A stretch of 64,000 nt of DNA. Origin: Allobosea sp. GTDB lineage: Bacteria > Pseudomonadota > Alphaproteobacteria > Rhizobiales > Beijerinckiaceae. Shown one piece after another: positions 1 through 8,075 of the stretch (its first letter is position 1; every line of letters starts with the position of its first letter). The stretch spans positions 1 to 64,000 of the forward strand of contig JAAEQB010000102.1 of assembly GCA_024231975.1 (NCBI GenBank), written 5' to 3'. The position numbers and the translations under genes are program-made. The notes beneath the pieces were generated by a model. That model had not been told where the DNA came from. It made no database searches and worked only from the letters and a program-made list of their open reading frames with translations.

Positions 1-274
1 CAAGCGTATCCAGCTGGCGTTCCGCCTCGTCCGGATCGAGCTCGGCCGGCGTCCAGCCGAGCAGCCCGAGCGCCACGGCGCGATCGGTGGCGTGGCCCTT
101 TCCGGTGAAGGCGAGCGAGCCGTGGAGCGTGGCGCCGACCGCAACCGCATCATTGTGCGAAGGATGCCGGCGCAGCAGGTCGAGGAAATGCGCCGCGGCC
201 GTCATCGGCCCCATCGTATGCGACGATGACGGGCCGATGCCGATCTTGAAGACGTCGAAAACGCTCAGGAACAT
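1..274 (-). CDS. sdaA: L-serine dehydratase (L-serine ammonia-lyase), N-terminal part
   Basis: The reverse strand translates to a protein opening MFLSVFDVFKIGIGPSSSHT, the hallmark N-terminus of iron-sulfur L-serine dehydratases, which deaminate L-serine to pyruvate and ammonia. About 91 residues are visible and the gene runs off the left edge, so the iron-sulfur cysteines cannot be checked. Two adjacent ATG codons (277 and 274) are possible. The one at 274 gives better spacing from the GGGAGG ribosome-binding site and matches the usual family start. The ribosome-binding site lies in the 3' arm of a 12-bp hairpin at 281-318. The gene follows the FAD oxidase on the same strand with only about 70 bp between them, so co-transcription is possible. 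Confidence 0.88.
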   Translation of the reverse strand, partial: MFLSVFDVFKIGIGPSSSHTMGPMTAAAHFLDLLRRHPSHNDAVAVGATLHGSLAFTGKGHATDRAVALGLLGWTPAELDPDEAERQLDTL

Positions 275-280
275 CATTCC

Positions 281-318
281 CCTCCCGCCGAGCGCGATCC
301 TACACACTCGGCGGGAGG
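281..318 (-). promoter_or_regulatory. 12-bp perfect hairpin covering the sdaA ribosome-binding site
   Basis: CCTCCCGCCGAG (281-292) and CTCGGCGGGAGG (307-318) are perfect reverse complements separated by a 14-base loop. On the minus strand the 3' arm carries the GGGAGG Shine-Dalgarno sequence and ends 3-4 bases before the sdaA start codons. It also lies just downstream of the FAD-oxidase stop at 343, so it could be a terminator or attenuator for that gene. No U-tract follows the stem, which favours a ribosome-binding-site-masking structure. The structure is seen directly; the function is inferred. Confidence 0.6.
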
Positions 319-342
319 AGGCTATTGGGTCTCGGCGCGGCG

Positions 343-1803
343 TCAGGGCAGCCGGATCGCCTTGCCCGGGTTCATGAGGTTCGACGGGTCGAATTGCCGT
401 TTGACGGCGCGCATCAGCTCGGAATCGAGGCTCGGCCGGTAGTGCTCGATCAGGTCGCGCTTCATCTCGCCCAGGCCGTGCTCGGCGCTGATGCTGCCCC
501 TGTAGGCGGCGACCAGATCGTAGAGCGCGATCTCGACTTTCCTTTGGAGAGCTCCGCGCTGATTCGGGTCGAGCCCGGCCGGCGCGAGGATGTTGAAGTG
601 CAGGTTGCCGTCGCCGATATGGCCGAACACCACCGGCCTCAGGCCGGGATCGAGCGCCTGCAGGGCTGCGAGGCTGCGCTCGACGAAATCCGGGATTGCG
701 CTGATCGGGGTGGAGACGTCGTGGCTGAAGCTCGGCCCGGCGCGCTTCTGCGCCTCGGTGATATTCTCGCGCAGGCCCCAGAGTTGCTCCGCCTGTGTCA
801 GGGACTGGGCGATGACGCCGTCCTCGACGATGTCCTGCTCGAAGCCGGCGGCGAGGATGCCTTCGAGGATCGCGTCGAGCGGAATCTCGGGCGAGGCCGC
901 ATCGAGTTGCAGCAGGACATAGACGCCGCCGCGCAAAGCGGGCTGGGCGACATGGGGGGCGTGGGTTTCGACCAGCGCGCGGCAGGCCTCGGTGAAGCAC
1001 TCGCAGCCGGAGAGGACATCGGCCGCATGCTCGCGCGCCAGCTGGAACAGGCGCACCGCGGCGGCGAAGTCGCGCACGCTCGCCAGCGCCGTGGCGCGCG
1101 CGCGCGGCGCCGCATGCAGCTTGAGCGCGGCGGCGGTGACGATGCCGAGCGTCCCTTCCGAGCCGATGAAGAGATGCTTGAGGTCGTAGCCGGTATTGTC
1201 CTTACGCAAGGTACGCAGGCCGTTCCAGATTTGCCCGTCCGGCAGGACGACCTCGAGGCCGAGCACCTGGTCGCGCATGTTGCCATAGCGCAGCACGGCG
1301 GTGCCGCCGGCATTGGTGGCGATGGTGCCGCCGATCTGGCAGCTGCCTTCGGCAGCGAGGCTGACGGGGAAGAACAAGCCAGCCTCCGCCGCCCGCTGCT
1401 GCAGTGTCTGCAGGATGACGCCGGCTTCGACGATGGCGACGGCGTCGGCGGTGTCGAGCGCGCGCACGCGGTTCATGCGTCCGAGCTGCACGACGACCGC
1501 CTGCCCGCTCTCATCGGGAATGCCGCCATAGACCAGTCCGGTATTGCCCCCTTGCGGGACGAGCGGCACGCGATGGCGCCGGCTCCAGTCGACGATTCCA
1601 GCGACCTCTTCCACGCTGGCCGGCCGCGCCACGGCTCGGGCGACGCCGTGCCGCCGGCCGCGCCAGTCCTCGCAATAGGGCGCGATCGCCTCGGCGGCGG
1701 TGAGGACATGCTCCGCACCGATCATGGCTTCGAGTTCGGCGAGGACGTCGGCAGTAGGGGAGGAAGGCAAAGCGCTCTCCGGGATCGTTGCGTCTGGAAT
1801 CAC
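343..1803 (-). CDS. FAD-binding 2-hydroxyacid oxidase/dehydrogenase (GlcD/D-lactate dehydrogenase family)
   Basis: A protein of about 486 residues in the PCMH-type FAD flavoenzyme family that oxidises D-2-hydroxyacids such as glycolate, D-lactate or D-2-hydroxyglutarate. Visible marks are the FAD-binding segment PQGGNTGLVYGG, the IATNAGGTAVLRYGNMRDQ region, FIGSEGTLGIVT, and the C-terminal GHIGDGNLHFNI and AEHGLGEMKR motifs. The frame stays open to a GTG at 1887, but the extra 28 residues are unlike the family, so the GTG at 1803 (VIPDATIPES...) is preferred. Neither start has a strong ribosome-binding site. No glcE/glcF genes are nearby, so it is probably a stand-alone enzyme. Substrate cannot be told from the sequence. 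Confidence 0.85.
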   Translation of the reverse strand: MIPDATIPESALPSSPTADVLAELEAMIGAEHVLTAAEAIAPYCEDWRGRRHGVARAVARPASVEEVAGIVDWSRRHRVPLVPQGGNTGLVYGGIPDESGQAVVVQLGRMNRVRALDTADAVAIVEAGVILQTLQQRAAEAGLFFPVSLAAEGSCQIGGTIATNAGGTAVLRYGNMRDQVLGLEVVLPDGQIWNGLRTLRKDNTGYDLKHLFIGSEGTLGIVTAAALKLHAAPRARATALASVRDFAAAVRLFQLAREHAADVLSGCECFTEACRALVETHAPHVAQPALRGGVYVLLQLDAASPEIPLDAILEGILAAGFEQDIVEDGVIAQSLTQAEQLWGLRENITEAQKRAGPSFSHDVSTPISAIPDFVERSLAALQALDPGLRPVVFGHIGDGNLHFNILAPAGLDPNQRGALQRKVEIALYDLVAAYRGSISAEHGLGEMKRDLIEHYRPSLDSELMRAVKRQFDPSNLMNPGKAIRLP

Positions 1804-2020
1804 TGGGCCTGAACATGGCGAAGCCGCCGGATCTGCACGACCGCGGCGGCTCCGCTGCAATAAAGTATTTTCGCGCGAAGCGGACACCCGTTCGCATGGG
1901 GAAAATGACCCTGCTGCTCGGCTGGGCCTATGTCGGGAAAGCGTCGCCCGGCATGCTTGCGCTGCGGACCCCCGGGTGGCTGGCGCCCTATGGCGCCCGC
2001 CTTGTCGAGACAGGAGTGGA

Positions 2021-2314
2021 TCAGACCCATACCCAATGACAGCGAGTCACGCGCCGACCCCAGCCATCCCGGAATGTCCGGCAAACCCTGCGCCTGCGAC
2101 GATGGTGCCTGCGATGATGGGGCGGAGGGCCATGGCGATGCCGTCCGCGGTGTTGTGACCAGTCCGTCTCCGCTCCATCGGGAAGCGCCGCGATGACGTC
2201 GTCGAGGGACGAATCAGGAGTTGTCGTCGCGGCGGCAGCGTCCTTTGCGGCCAAGCCTGCCGCAAGCCCGGACCCTGCTGCGAGCATCGCAAGCAAAAAT
2301 GATCGTCTGTCCAT
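2021..2314 (-). CDS. Small exported protein with twin-arginine-like leader and very basic His/Arg tail
   Basis: A 97-residue protein starting MDRRSFLLAMLAAGSGL. It has an RR pair, a hydrophobic stretch and an Ala-rich cleavage region (AAKDAAAA), so it is probably exported by Tat or Sec. The second half is extremely rich in histidine and arginine (residues about 55-90) and contains two cysteines. The start has GGAG about ten bases upstream. It resembles the protein at 6249-6530 in layout: RR leader, acidic/neutral linker, basic tail. No enzyme domain is recognisable. GC-rich, repetitive tails of this kind can be shadows of other frames, but the leader and ribosome-binding site support a real gene. 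Confidence 0.5.
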   Translation of the reverse strand: MDRRSFLLAMLAAGSGLAAGLAAKDAAAATTTPDSSLDDVIAALPDGAETDWSQHRGRHRHGPPPHHRRHHRRRRRVCRTFRDGWGRRVTRCHWVWV

Positions 2315-2647
2315 AATCGAGATACTCCTTGCTCATTGCGGATAGGTGACACTAGGCGAGCTATCGTAGTGAGAGCAAGTTACATCGCATTCGTTGCGCG
2401 ACTCCATCGAAAAGGGTGGCGTCCGAGCATTTCGATGCTTGCGCGTGCGAAGCGATTTGTTCCAGGTGTCCGGATTTTCTGCGTTTGGGATTATGAGTAC
2501 AGATTCTGGGATTTCTGGAGGATGTATTTTCGATTCCGCGATCTACGCTCGTCGCGGCCTCGGGAGGCGGCACGATGGCGGTCCATCGTCGTCGGGCGCG
2601 ATTCCTGCGCGACTTGAGGGCCCTTGCTTCGGGAGGAGGCAATCGGG
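2315..2647. other. Intergenic region, no gene recognised
   Basis: About 330 bases between the divergent small exported protein and the glycine-zipper lipoprotein. Short open frames cross it on both strands, but none has a family resemblance or a convincing start. The left half (about 2315-2530) is less GC-rich than the surroundings and probably holds the promoters of both neighbours. No clear operator or hairpin was seen. Confidence 0.5.
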
Positions 2648-2914
2648 ATGCGCTGGAAACTTGCGGTCTTCGCCATTGGCTTGGCGCTTGCGGGATGCAA
2701 TCCCGATTCTGCCGATCAACGGACGCTCGGCGGAGCGGTCATCGGCGCCGGGAGCGGAGCGGTCATCGGCGGCATTGCGGGAGGCGGCCGCGGCGCGGCG
2801 ATCGGGGCGGCGGTCGGTGGCATCACCGGTGCCGTGATCGGCCGGGCGACCACGCCCAACAACTGCCTCTACCGCGATCGCGACGGGCGCGTGTTCGAGG
2901 CGCGTTGCCCCTGA
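2648..2914 (+). CDS. Glycine-zipper outer-membrane lipoprotein
   Basis: An 88-residue protein with a lipoprotein signal (MRWKLAVFAIGLALAGC; lipobox LAGC) followed by alternating Gly/Ala segments typical of glycine-zipper proteins (GGAVIGAGSGAVIGG, GGGRGAAIGAAVGG) at residues about 28-65. It ends in a short polar tail with two cysteines. Such proteins are usually small envelope lipoproteins of unclear role. The ATG at 2648 is preferred over the upstream codon at 2624 because GGGAGGAGG lies just before it and the signal peptide then begins properly. The gene stands next to an RND-pump remnant, but nothing ties the two together functionally. Confidence 0.8.
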   Translation: MRWKLAVFAIGLALAGCNPDSADQRTLGGAVIGAGSGAVIGGIAGGGRGAAIGAAVGGITGAVIGRATTPNNCLYRDRDGRVFEARCP

Positions 2915-2920
2915 CCTCCC

Positions 2921-3705
2921 ATGAGCTGTTCGTCCTCCGGCCTGTCATGCGAGGCCGGCGTCGACGACATGATGTACATGTCGTCCTCCAGCACGAACAA
3001 TGGCGGCTACTCCCTGACCGTCACCTTCGCGGTCGGAACCGCCCCCCCGGCCGCGCAGGTCAGTGTCCAGAACCGGGTGGCGCCATCATGCTGCGGCCTC
3101 CGAAGCGCGAGCGCGGCCGGCTGTTCCGCGCCTTCGACAGGGTGCTGGACGCGTCGCGCTCCTCGTATCTGGCGCTGCTGGGCCATCTCGCGCGGTGCTT
3201 CCTGGTGATGCTCGCCGGAAGCTATGCGCTCTTCCCCACCCTGCCGACCGGCTTCATCCCGTCGGAGGATCTGGGCTATCTCTTCGTCAACGTGCAGCTG
3301 CCCAATGCCGCCTCGCTGGAGCGGACCGAGGCGACGCTTGCCGACGTCACCCGCATCCTGGGCGAGACGCCGGGGGTCTCCGGCACCATCGGCATCTCCG
3401 GCAGCAGCATGATCGGCGGCGGCGGTTCCGAGGCGGGCATGGGCATCGTCGAGGCGGCGCTTGCCGGGACGACCCAGTGCTTTCGCCCGGTGCTGATGAC
3501 GGCCTTCGCCTCGGTGCTCGACCTCCTCCCCCTGGTGCTGGCAACGGGCGCGGGCCGCCGCCGCTCGATCGGCATGACGCTGTTCGGCGGGCTGCTGGTC
3601 GGCACGGTGGCGGGCCTTCTCGTCATCCCCTTGCTCTACATCCTGGTTCAATCGGCACGGGAGGCGGTCAAATGGTGTCTTGGATGGACGCGCAAGCGGG
3701 TCTGA
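2921..3705 (+). pseudogene. Decayed RND (AcrB/HAE1-type) efflux pump with internal deletions
   Basis: Three separate parts of an AcrB-like pump are joined with everything between them missing. Bases about 2955-3080 encode a porter-domain piece (GVDDMMYMSSSSTNNGGY... QVSVQNRV, roughly AcrB residues 70-115). In another frame, about 3085-3440 encodes the central loop and second-half start (LPTGFIPSEDLGYLFVNVQLP, roughly AcrB 500-640). It is fused in frame to the C-terminal membrane part (CFRPVLMTAFASVLDLLPLV... VIPLLYILV, roughly AcrB 960-1030), ending at 3705. A full pump is about 1040 residues; about 250 are left. The frame change and two large deletions mean it cannot make a working transporter. 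It is not a recent copy of the intact RND gene at 13375, which is of a different subfamily. Confidence 0.85.
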
Positions 3706-3946
3706 GGTCGCAAGGCCTGCGCCGTCCGGCGCGGCTTGCGCGAGCGGTCGGCCGCGGGCGGGTTGATCGCGGCGGCCTTTGCGGCTCTCATGCGCTGCCC
3801 GTTCTGCTCCCGGAAAGGCGGGATGATCGGCGCGGCGATGGCCGGCCGTCCCGACGATCCAGGGCATCCCGCCAGCCGGGAACGGACGCGCATGGCGGGG
3901 CCGGGAAGGCAGCGCTGCAAAGACTATCGGGTTGCAAGGAGGAACG

Positions 3947-4453
3947 ATGACGATCGAACTCGGACGTGCTCAAACCACGCGGTGGCGATCCGCAGGCACC
4001 GTGGCATGCGGCATCGCGCTGCCGTTCCTGCTGGCCGGCTGCGGCGGCGGCGAGGGGTTGTCCTCCTCCTCGGGCAGCGCGGTGCGTGCGCCCGCCCCGG
4101 CCGGGGTCTCGCGCGACGCCCTGGTCGGGCGCTGGGGAATTGCATCCTTCCATACCGAGAAAGACCGCAAGCGCACCGAGGCGGAGGCGCGCTCTCAATG
4201 CAAGCAGCCCTATGTCATCACGCAAGGACCCGGCGACGGAGTCATGATGCATGTCGCCGACGATCCCAAGCCCTATGAGCTCAGGTTGAAAGCTGGCGCC
4301 GGTGGCAAGACCTATGTCGGCTTCGAGGCGCCGGCCGGCGATCCGCAGGACCGCGAATTGCTCTCGGTGAAGCCGAAGGAACTGGTGATGCGCTTCGTCG
4401 ACCCCGATGCGCATGCCCGCTACGGCACCTTCATCTACAGCCGCTGCGGCTGA
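3947..4453 (+). CDS. Lipoprotein of unknown function
   Basis: A 168-residue protein with a late signal peptide (hydrophobic stretch about residues 18-32) and a lipobox LLAGC, followed by a Gly/Ser-rich linker. The globular part (about residues 60-168) contains GRWGIASFHTEKDRKRTEAEARSQC and ends in YSRCG, so a disulfide between the two cysteines is possible. I do not recognise a named domain. The start at 3947 is chosen because AAGGAGG lies four bases upstream; an in-frame TTG at 3932 would begin before that site. It lies 14 bp upstream of the L,D-transpeptidase gene on the same strand, so the two are probably one operon acting in the envelope. Confidence 0.78.
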   Translation: MTIELGRAQTTRWRSAGTVACGIALPFLLAGCGGGEGLSSSSGSAVRAPAPAGVSRDALVGRWGIASFHTEKDRKRTEAEARSQCKQPYVITQGPGDGVMMHVADDPKPYELRLKAGAGGKTYVGFEAPAGDPQDRELLSVKPKELVMRFVDPDAHARYGTFIYSRCG

Positions 4454-4467
4454 ACGGAGGCGATCAG

Positions 4468-5106
4468 ATGAGAGAGATCATTCGCACGGCCTTGCACGGG
4501 CTGCTTCTCTCCGGTCTCGCGCTGGCGCCCGTCCTTGCCTTGCAGGGCGTCGCGGGGGCGCAGCCGCGCCCGCCGGCGACGCTGCAGGAGACGATGGACA
4601 TCGGCGACGAGCCCGGCCGTGTCTCGACCGAGGAGGTCAGCATCGCCGATGGCCCTTATGCCCGCCAGATGGTGCTGTTCCGCTCGCATGAGGCGCCCGG
4701 CACCGTGGTGATCCATTCGGCCGAGCGCTTCCTCTATGTGGTGCAGGGCAATGGCCGTGCCTTGCGTTACGGCATCGGCGTCGGCCGCGAGGGCTTCACC
4801 TGGTCCGGCCAGGTCCAGGTCAGCCGCAAGGCGGAGTGGCCGGATTGGCGCCCGCCGCCGGAGATGCTGCAGCGCCAGCCCTATCTGCCGCGTTTCATGG
4901 CCGGCGGCCCCGGCAACCCGATGGGCGCGCGCGCGCTCTATCTCGGCTCGACCGTCTTCCGCATCCACGGCACCAACCAGCCGGAGACGATCGGCCAGGC
5001 GATCTCGTCGGGCTGCTTCCGGCTCGCCAATGGCGACATCTCCGACCTCTATGAGCGCGTGCCGGTCGGCACCAAGGTCATCATCCGCCACAAGGCGACG
5101 CTGTGA
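4468..5106 (+). CDS. L,D-transpeptidase (YkuD/ErfK family)
   Basis: A 212-residue exported protein with a signal peptide (about residues 1-31, ending AGAQP). The YkuD domain runs over about residues 80-210. The catalytic signature is clear: a histidine in HGTNQPETIG and a cysteine in SSGCFRLAN, with the conserved arginine after it. Such enzymes form 3-3 cross-links in peptidoglycan or attach proteins to it, using a periplasmic cysteine. Alphaproteobacteria usually carry many paralogues, so the exact role cannot be assigned. The neighbouring upstream lipoprotein gene is close enough for one transcript. The start has a GGAGG upstream (CGGAGGCGATCAG). Confidence 0.9.
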   Translation: MREIIRTALHGLLLSGLALAPVLALQGVAGAQPRPPATLQETMDIGDEPGRVSTEEVSIADGPYARQMVLFRSHEAPGTVVIHSAERFLYVVQGNGRALRYGIGVGREGFTWSGQVQVSRKAEWPDWRPPPEMLQRQPYLPRFMAGGPGNPMGARALYLGSTVFRIHGTNQPETIGQAISSGCFRLANGDISDLYERVPVGTKVIIRHKATL

Positions 5107-5150
5107 CCGCCGCCGCCCCCTCAGCCGACCTGCAGAAGGAACGGACAGAC

Positions 5151-6191
5151 ATGTCGAAGGTCTCCTGGTCGAACGTTTCCTGGATTGCCCGCGGCGGTCT
5201 CGGCCTCGCCGCCCTCATCGGTCTGGCCCTTCCAGCCGCCGCCGGCACGCTCGATACCGTCAAGCAGCGCGGCACGCTGCAATGCGGCGTCAGCGAAGGG
5301 GTCGTCGGCTTCTCCGAGAAGGACGCCCAGGGCGCCTGGCGCGGCTTCGACGTCGATTTCTGCCGCGCTGTCGCGGCGGTCGTGCTCGGCGACGCCGGCA
5401 AGGTCGCCTACACCCCGCTGTCGGCAAGCCAGCGCTTCGATGCGCTGAAGGCCGGCACGGTCGACCTCTTGGCGCGCAACTCGACCTGGACGCTCGGACG
5501 CGAGGCCGAGCTCGGCCTGGCCTTCGCGGGCATCACCTATCATGACGGCCAGGGCTTCCTGGCGAAGCGCGCGCTCAAGGTCGACACGGCCCTGTCGCTC
5601 GACAAGGCGAAGATCTGCGTCGAGGCCGGCACGACCACGCAGCTCAACCTCGCCGATTTCTTCAAGGCCAACTCGATGACCTATGAGGAGAAGGTCTATC
5701 CGAGCGCGGCCGAGGCCTTCGCCGCCTTCGAGGGTGGGCAATGCGACGCACTGACCCGCGACCAGTCGGCCCTGCATGGCGAGCGGCTCAGGCTGGCCAA
5801 GCCGGCCGAGGCGATCGTGCTGCCGGATGTGATCTCGAAGGAGCCGCTCGGGCCGGTGGTGCGCAGCGACGACTTCCCCTGGTTCACCGTGGTGCGCTGG
5901 GTGAACTTCGCGCTGGTCAATGCCGAGGAGCTCGGCGTCTCCGCTGTGAATCTCGACGAGGCGCTCAAGTCCCAGAAGCCGGATGTGCGCCGCTTCACCG
6001 GGGCTGAGGGCGGCTTCGGCAAGGCGCTTGGCCTCGATGCCGACTGGGCGGTCCGGGCCGTCAAGGCGGGCGGGAACTATGCTGAGATATATGAACGCAA
6101 TCTTGGTACCGGCTCGAAGCTCGGCATCCCGCGCGGCCTCAACCAACTCTGGAGCATGGGCGGCGTGCTCTACGCTCCGCCGCTGCGCTAG
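5151..6191 (+). CDS. Amino-acid ABC transporter periplasmic substrate-binding protein (AapJ/GltI type)
   Basis: A 346-residue protein with a signal peptide ending in ALPAAAG, followed by a family 3 solute-binding fold: TLDTVKQRGTLQCGVSEGVVGFS, then GAWRGFDVDFCRAVAAVVLGD, RFDALKAGTVDLLARNSTWTLGRE and the late DVISKEPLGPVVRSDD segment. These match the general L-amino-acid binding proteins (AapJ, BztA) of alphaproteobacteria. The two cysteines near residues 46 and 72 are typical. The start at 5151 is preferred over the frame's earlier codon at 5103, which lies inside the transpeptidase gene; GAAGGA is upstream. No permease or ATPase gene follows, so it is a solo binding protein that probably feeds a transporter encoded elsewhere. 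Confidence 0.88.
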   Translation: MSKVSWSNVSWIARGGLGLAALIGLALPAAAGTLDTVKQRGTLQCGVSEGVVGFSEKDAQGAWRGFDVDFCRAVAAVVLGDAGKVAYTPLSASQRFDALKAGTVDLLARNSTWTLGREAELGLAFAGITYHDGQGFLAKRALKVDTALSLDKAKICVEAGTTTQLNLADFFKANSMTYEEKVYPSAAEAFAAFEGGQCDALTRDQSALHGERLRLAKPAEAIVLPDVISKEPLGPVVRSDDFPWFTVVRWVNFALVNAEELGVSAVNLDEALKSQKPDVRRFTGAEGGFGKALGLDADWAVRAVKAGGNYAEIYERNLGTGSKLGIPRGLNQLWSMGGVLYAPPLR

Positions 6192-6192
6192 A

Positions 6193-6231
6193 CCGGACAT
6201 TCCGGACAGTCCCGCGGCTAAGACGCGGGAC
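6193..6231. terminator. Two hairpins between convergent genes, probable bidirectional terminator
   Basis: CCGGA-cat-TCCGG (6193-6205) is followed by a perfect 8-bp stem GTCCCGCG / CGCGGGAC (6209-6216 and 6224-6231) with a seven-base loop. They lie directly after the binding-protein stop at 6191 and before the end of the convergent gene at 6249. No strong T-run follows. The position and stem strength support transcription termination. Confidence 0.6.
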
Positions 6232-6248
6232 CGCTACCTTCGAGCGCG

Positions 6249-6530
6249 TCAGCGCCCGCGGCGCCGGGGCGGCGGCGGCAGCGGCCGCCGGTTGCGCTGG
6301 CGGTAGCGATGCCAGTTCTTGCGGCGTGCGGGCCTGGGCGCGCCATGGCGAGCCGGAACGGTCGCAGCGCCCGGCGCCCTCGGCTGCGGCGGCCCCTGCA
6401 TGAACTCGGCATCCTGTGCGTCGAGCGCGCCGGTCGCCGCTGCGGGGCGCTCATCGGTCGATGCGGCCCCGGCCGTCGTCGCGGCCAGCACGCCGCCGAG
6501 AAGTGCGGTCAAAAAAGCCCTGCGTTCCAT
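6249..6530 (-). CDS. Small exported protein with RR leader and basic Pro/Arg tail
   Basis: A 93-residue protein starting MERRAFLTALLGGVLAATTAGAAST, with an arginine pair, a hydrophobic core and an Ala-rich cleavage region. A Pro/Ala-rich middle follows, and the tail (about residues 65-93) is almost entirely Arg, Pro, His and Lys. The layout copies that of the protein at 2021-2314 on the same strand, though the tails differ. The start at 6530 is chosen because the leader begins properly there; the frame stays open to 6596 with non-leader sequence. Function unknown. It could be a Tat substrate that binds polyanions in the periplasm, but that is only a guess from charge. Confidence 0.5.
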   Translation of the reverse strand: MERRAFLTALLGGVLAATTAGAASTDERPAAATGALDAQDAEFMQGPPQPRAPGAATVPARHGAPRPARRKNWHRYRQRNRRPLPPPPRRRGR

Positions 6531-6641
6531 CTGTATCCCGTCACGTGTCGTCATCGTCATCCGCGCCGCGAGGAGGCGCCGCGGCACGATGATCATGCCT
6601 GTTGTCGCGGTGCAAGCGAATGCCGCCGGCCTGATGCCTGC

Positions 6642-8075
6642 TCAGCCACGGCTGATCGCATTCTTGTAGATCGCTCCGTCCTTCATGATGACGGCGAGGT
6701 TCTTGCCGGGCTGCTCGATGAGTCTGATGTCGTCGAGCAGATTTCCGTCGACCACCAGGATATCGGCGAGCGCCCCCGGCTCGATGACGCCGAGCTTGCC
6801 CTGATAGGGTGTACGCGGGCCGGACAAGGCGAGAAGCTCGGCATTGGTCGAGGTCGCCATGCGCAACGCCTCGGCATTGCTGTACCACTGGCTTAGATGG
6901 GTCAGCATCACGCCCTGGCGGTGGGTGATCGCCGGCGAGAACAGCAGGTCGGAGCCCCAGGCGGTCTTCAGCCCGTGCTTTCGGGCGAGCCCGTAGAGCC
7001 TCGGCGTATTGGCGAAGACCTCTAGCATCCGCTCGCGGCTCGGCCCTGTCAGGGGGGCGGAATCGGCTTCGCTCGTGAAGGGCTGCGTGCTGAGCCAGAC
7101 CCCCTTCTCCGCCATGAGTTGCGCCGTCTGCTCGTCGATCAGGTGAGCGTGCTCGATGCAGGCGGCGCCGGCGGAGATGGCGCGCCGGATCGCCTCGGGC
7201 GCATAGGCATGGACCGCGGCATAGGTGTTCCAGTCGCGGGCGATGGCCACGGCCGCCTTGAGGTCGTCCTCGCTGAAGGTCGTCATGTCCAGCGGGCTGC
7301 GCGGGGACGAGACGCCGCCGCCGCCGACCAGCTTGATCTGCGAGGCGCCCTGGAAGAGCTGCTCGCGGACCCTCATCCTGATCTCGCCGACGCTGTCGGT
7401 GATCGCCCCGCCGATGGTCTCGAACATGCTCAGGCGGGCCGGGTCGCGCGGGACGTCGCTGGGCATGCGCAGGTCGGCATGCCCGCCGGTCGTGGTGATC
7501 ATCGCCCCGGACGGGAAGATGCGCGGTCCCGGGATCACGCCGTTGTCGATCGCCTGCTTGAACGAGAAGACCGGCCCGCCGAGATCCCGCACGGTGGTGA
7601 AGCCGCGCTGCAGGGTGCGGTTGGCTTCGGCCGTGGAACTCGTGAACATGGCGGCGGGATCGCCCGAAAGCAGGGCCGTGATCGGGACGGCGCAGAACAG
7701 CGTATGCCAATGCATGTCGATCAGGCCGGGCATCAGCATCCGGCCTGCGCAGTCGATGACCGTCGCATCAGCGGGCGGGGCCGCATTGCCGGTGTCGACC
7801 GCGGCGATGCGGTTGCCCTCGACCAGCACCTGCGCGTTCACCAGGGTGTTCGACTTGCCGTCGAAGAGCCTGGCCTGCCGGAACAGGATCTTGGCGGGCG
7901 GGCTCTGGGCCAGAGTCGGCGCGGCCGCGGCGCCGGCGAGGGCGAGCACGCTTCCCAGAAGCCCCCGGCGGGTGAACGCATCGAGGCGGCGGGAGGCCTG
8001 CTCGAGCGTGGCGCTGGTGCAGGCGCAATGGGCGCCATGGATCAGGTGCTGGTACTTCTTGCCCACGCGGATCAT
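6642..8075 (-). CDS. Exported metal-dependent amidohydrolase (prolidase-like)
   Basis: A 477-residue member of the amidohydrolase superfamily. Near residue 40 there is a TRRGLLGSVLALAGAAAAPTLAQ segment that looks like a twin-arginine signal, so it probably acts in the periplasm. Metal-site motifs are in order: MHWHT (first two histidines), QIKLVGGGG (candidate carboxylated lysine), AVHAYAPE and IEHAHLIDE (further histidines) and WGSDL (aspartate), followed by a C-terminal ADILVVDGN segment. This resembles the Xaa-Pro dipeptidase/imidazolonepropionase-like branch. ATG 8075 is preferred over the longer frame (to 8324) because GGAGG lies just upstream. The substrate is not predictable from the sequence. 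No partner genes adjoin it. Confidence 0.85.
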   Translation of the reverse strand: MIRVGKKYQHLIHGAHCACTSATLEQASRRLDAFTRRGLLGSVLALAGAAAAPTLAQSPPAKILFRQARLFDGKSNTLVNAQVLVEGNRIAAVDTGNAAPPADATVIDCAGRMLMPGLIDMHWHTLFCAVPITALLSGDPAAMFTSSTAEANRTLQRGFTTVRDLGGPVFSFKQAIDNGVIPGPRIFPSGAMITTTGGHADLRMPSDVPRDPARLSMFETIGGAITDSVGEIRMRVREQLFQGASQIKLVGGGGVSSPRSPLDMTTFSEDDLKAAVAIARDWNTYAAVHAYAPEAIRRAISAGAACIEHAHLIDEQTAQLMAEKGVWLSTQPFTSEADSAPLTGPSRERMLEVFANTPRLYGLARKHGLKTAWGSDLLFSPAITHRQGVMLTHLSQWYSNAEALRMATSTNAELLALSGPRTPYQGKLGVIEPGALADILVVDGNLLDDIRLIEQPGKNLAVIMKDGAIYKNAISRG

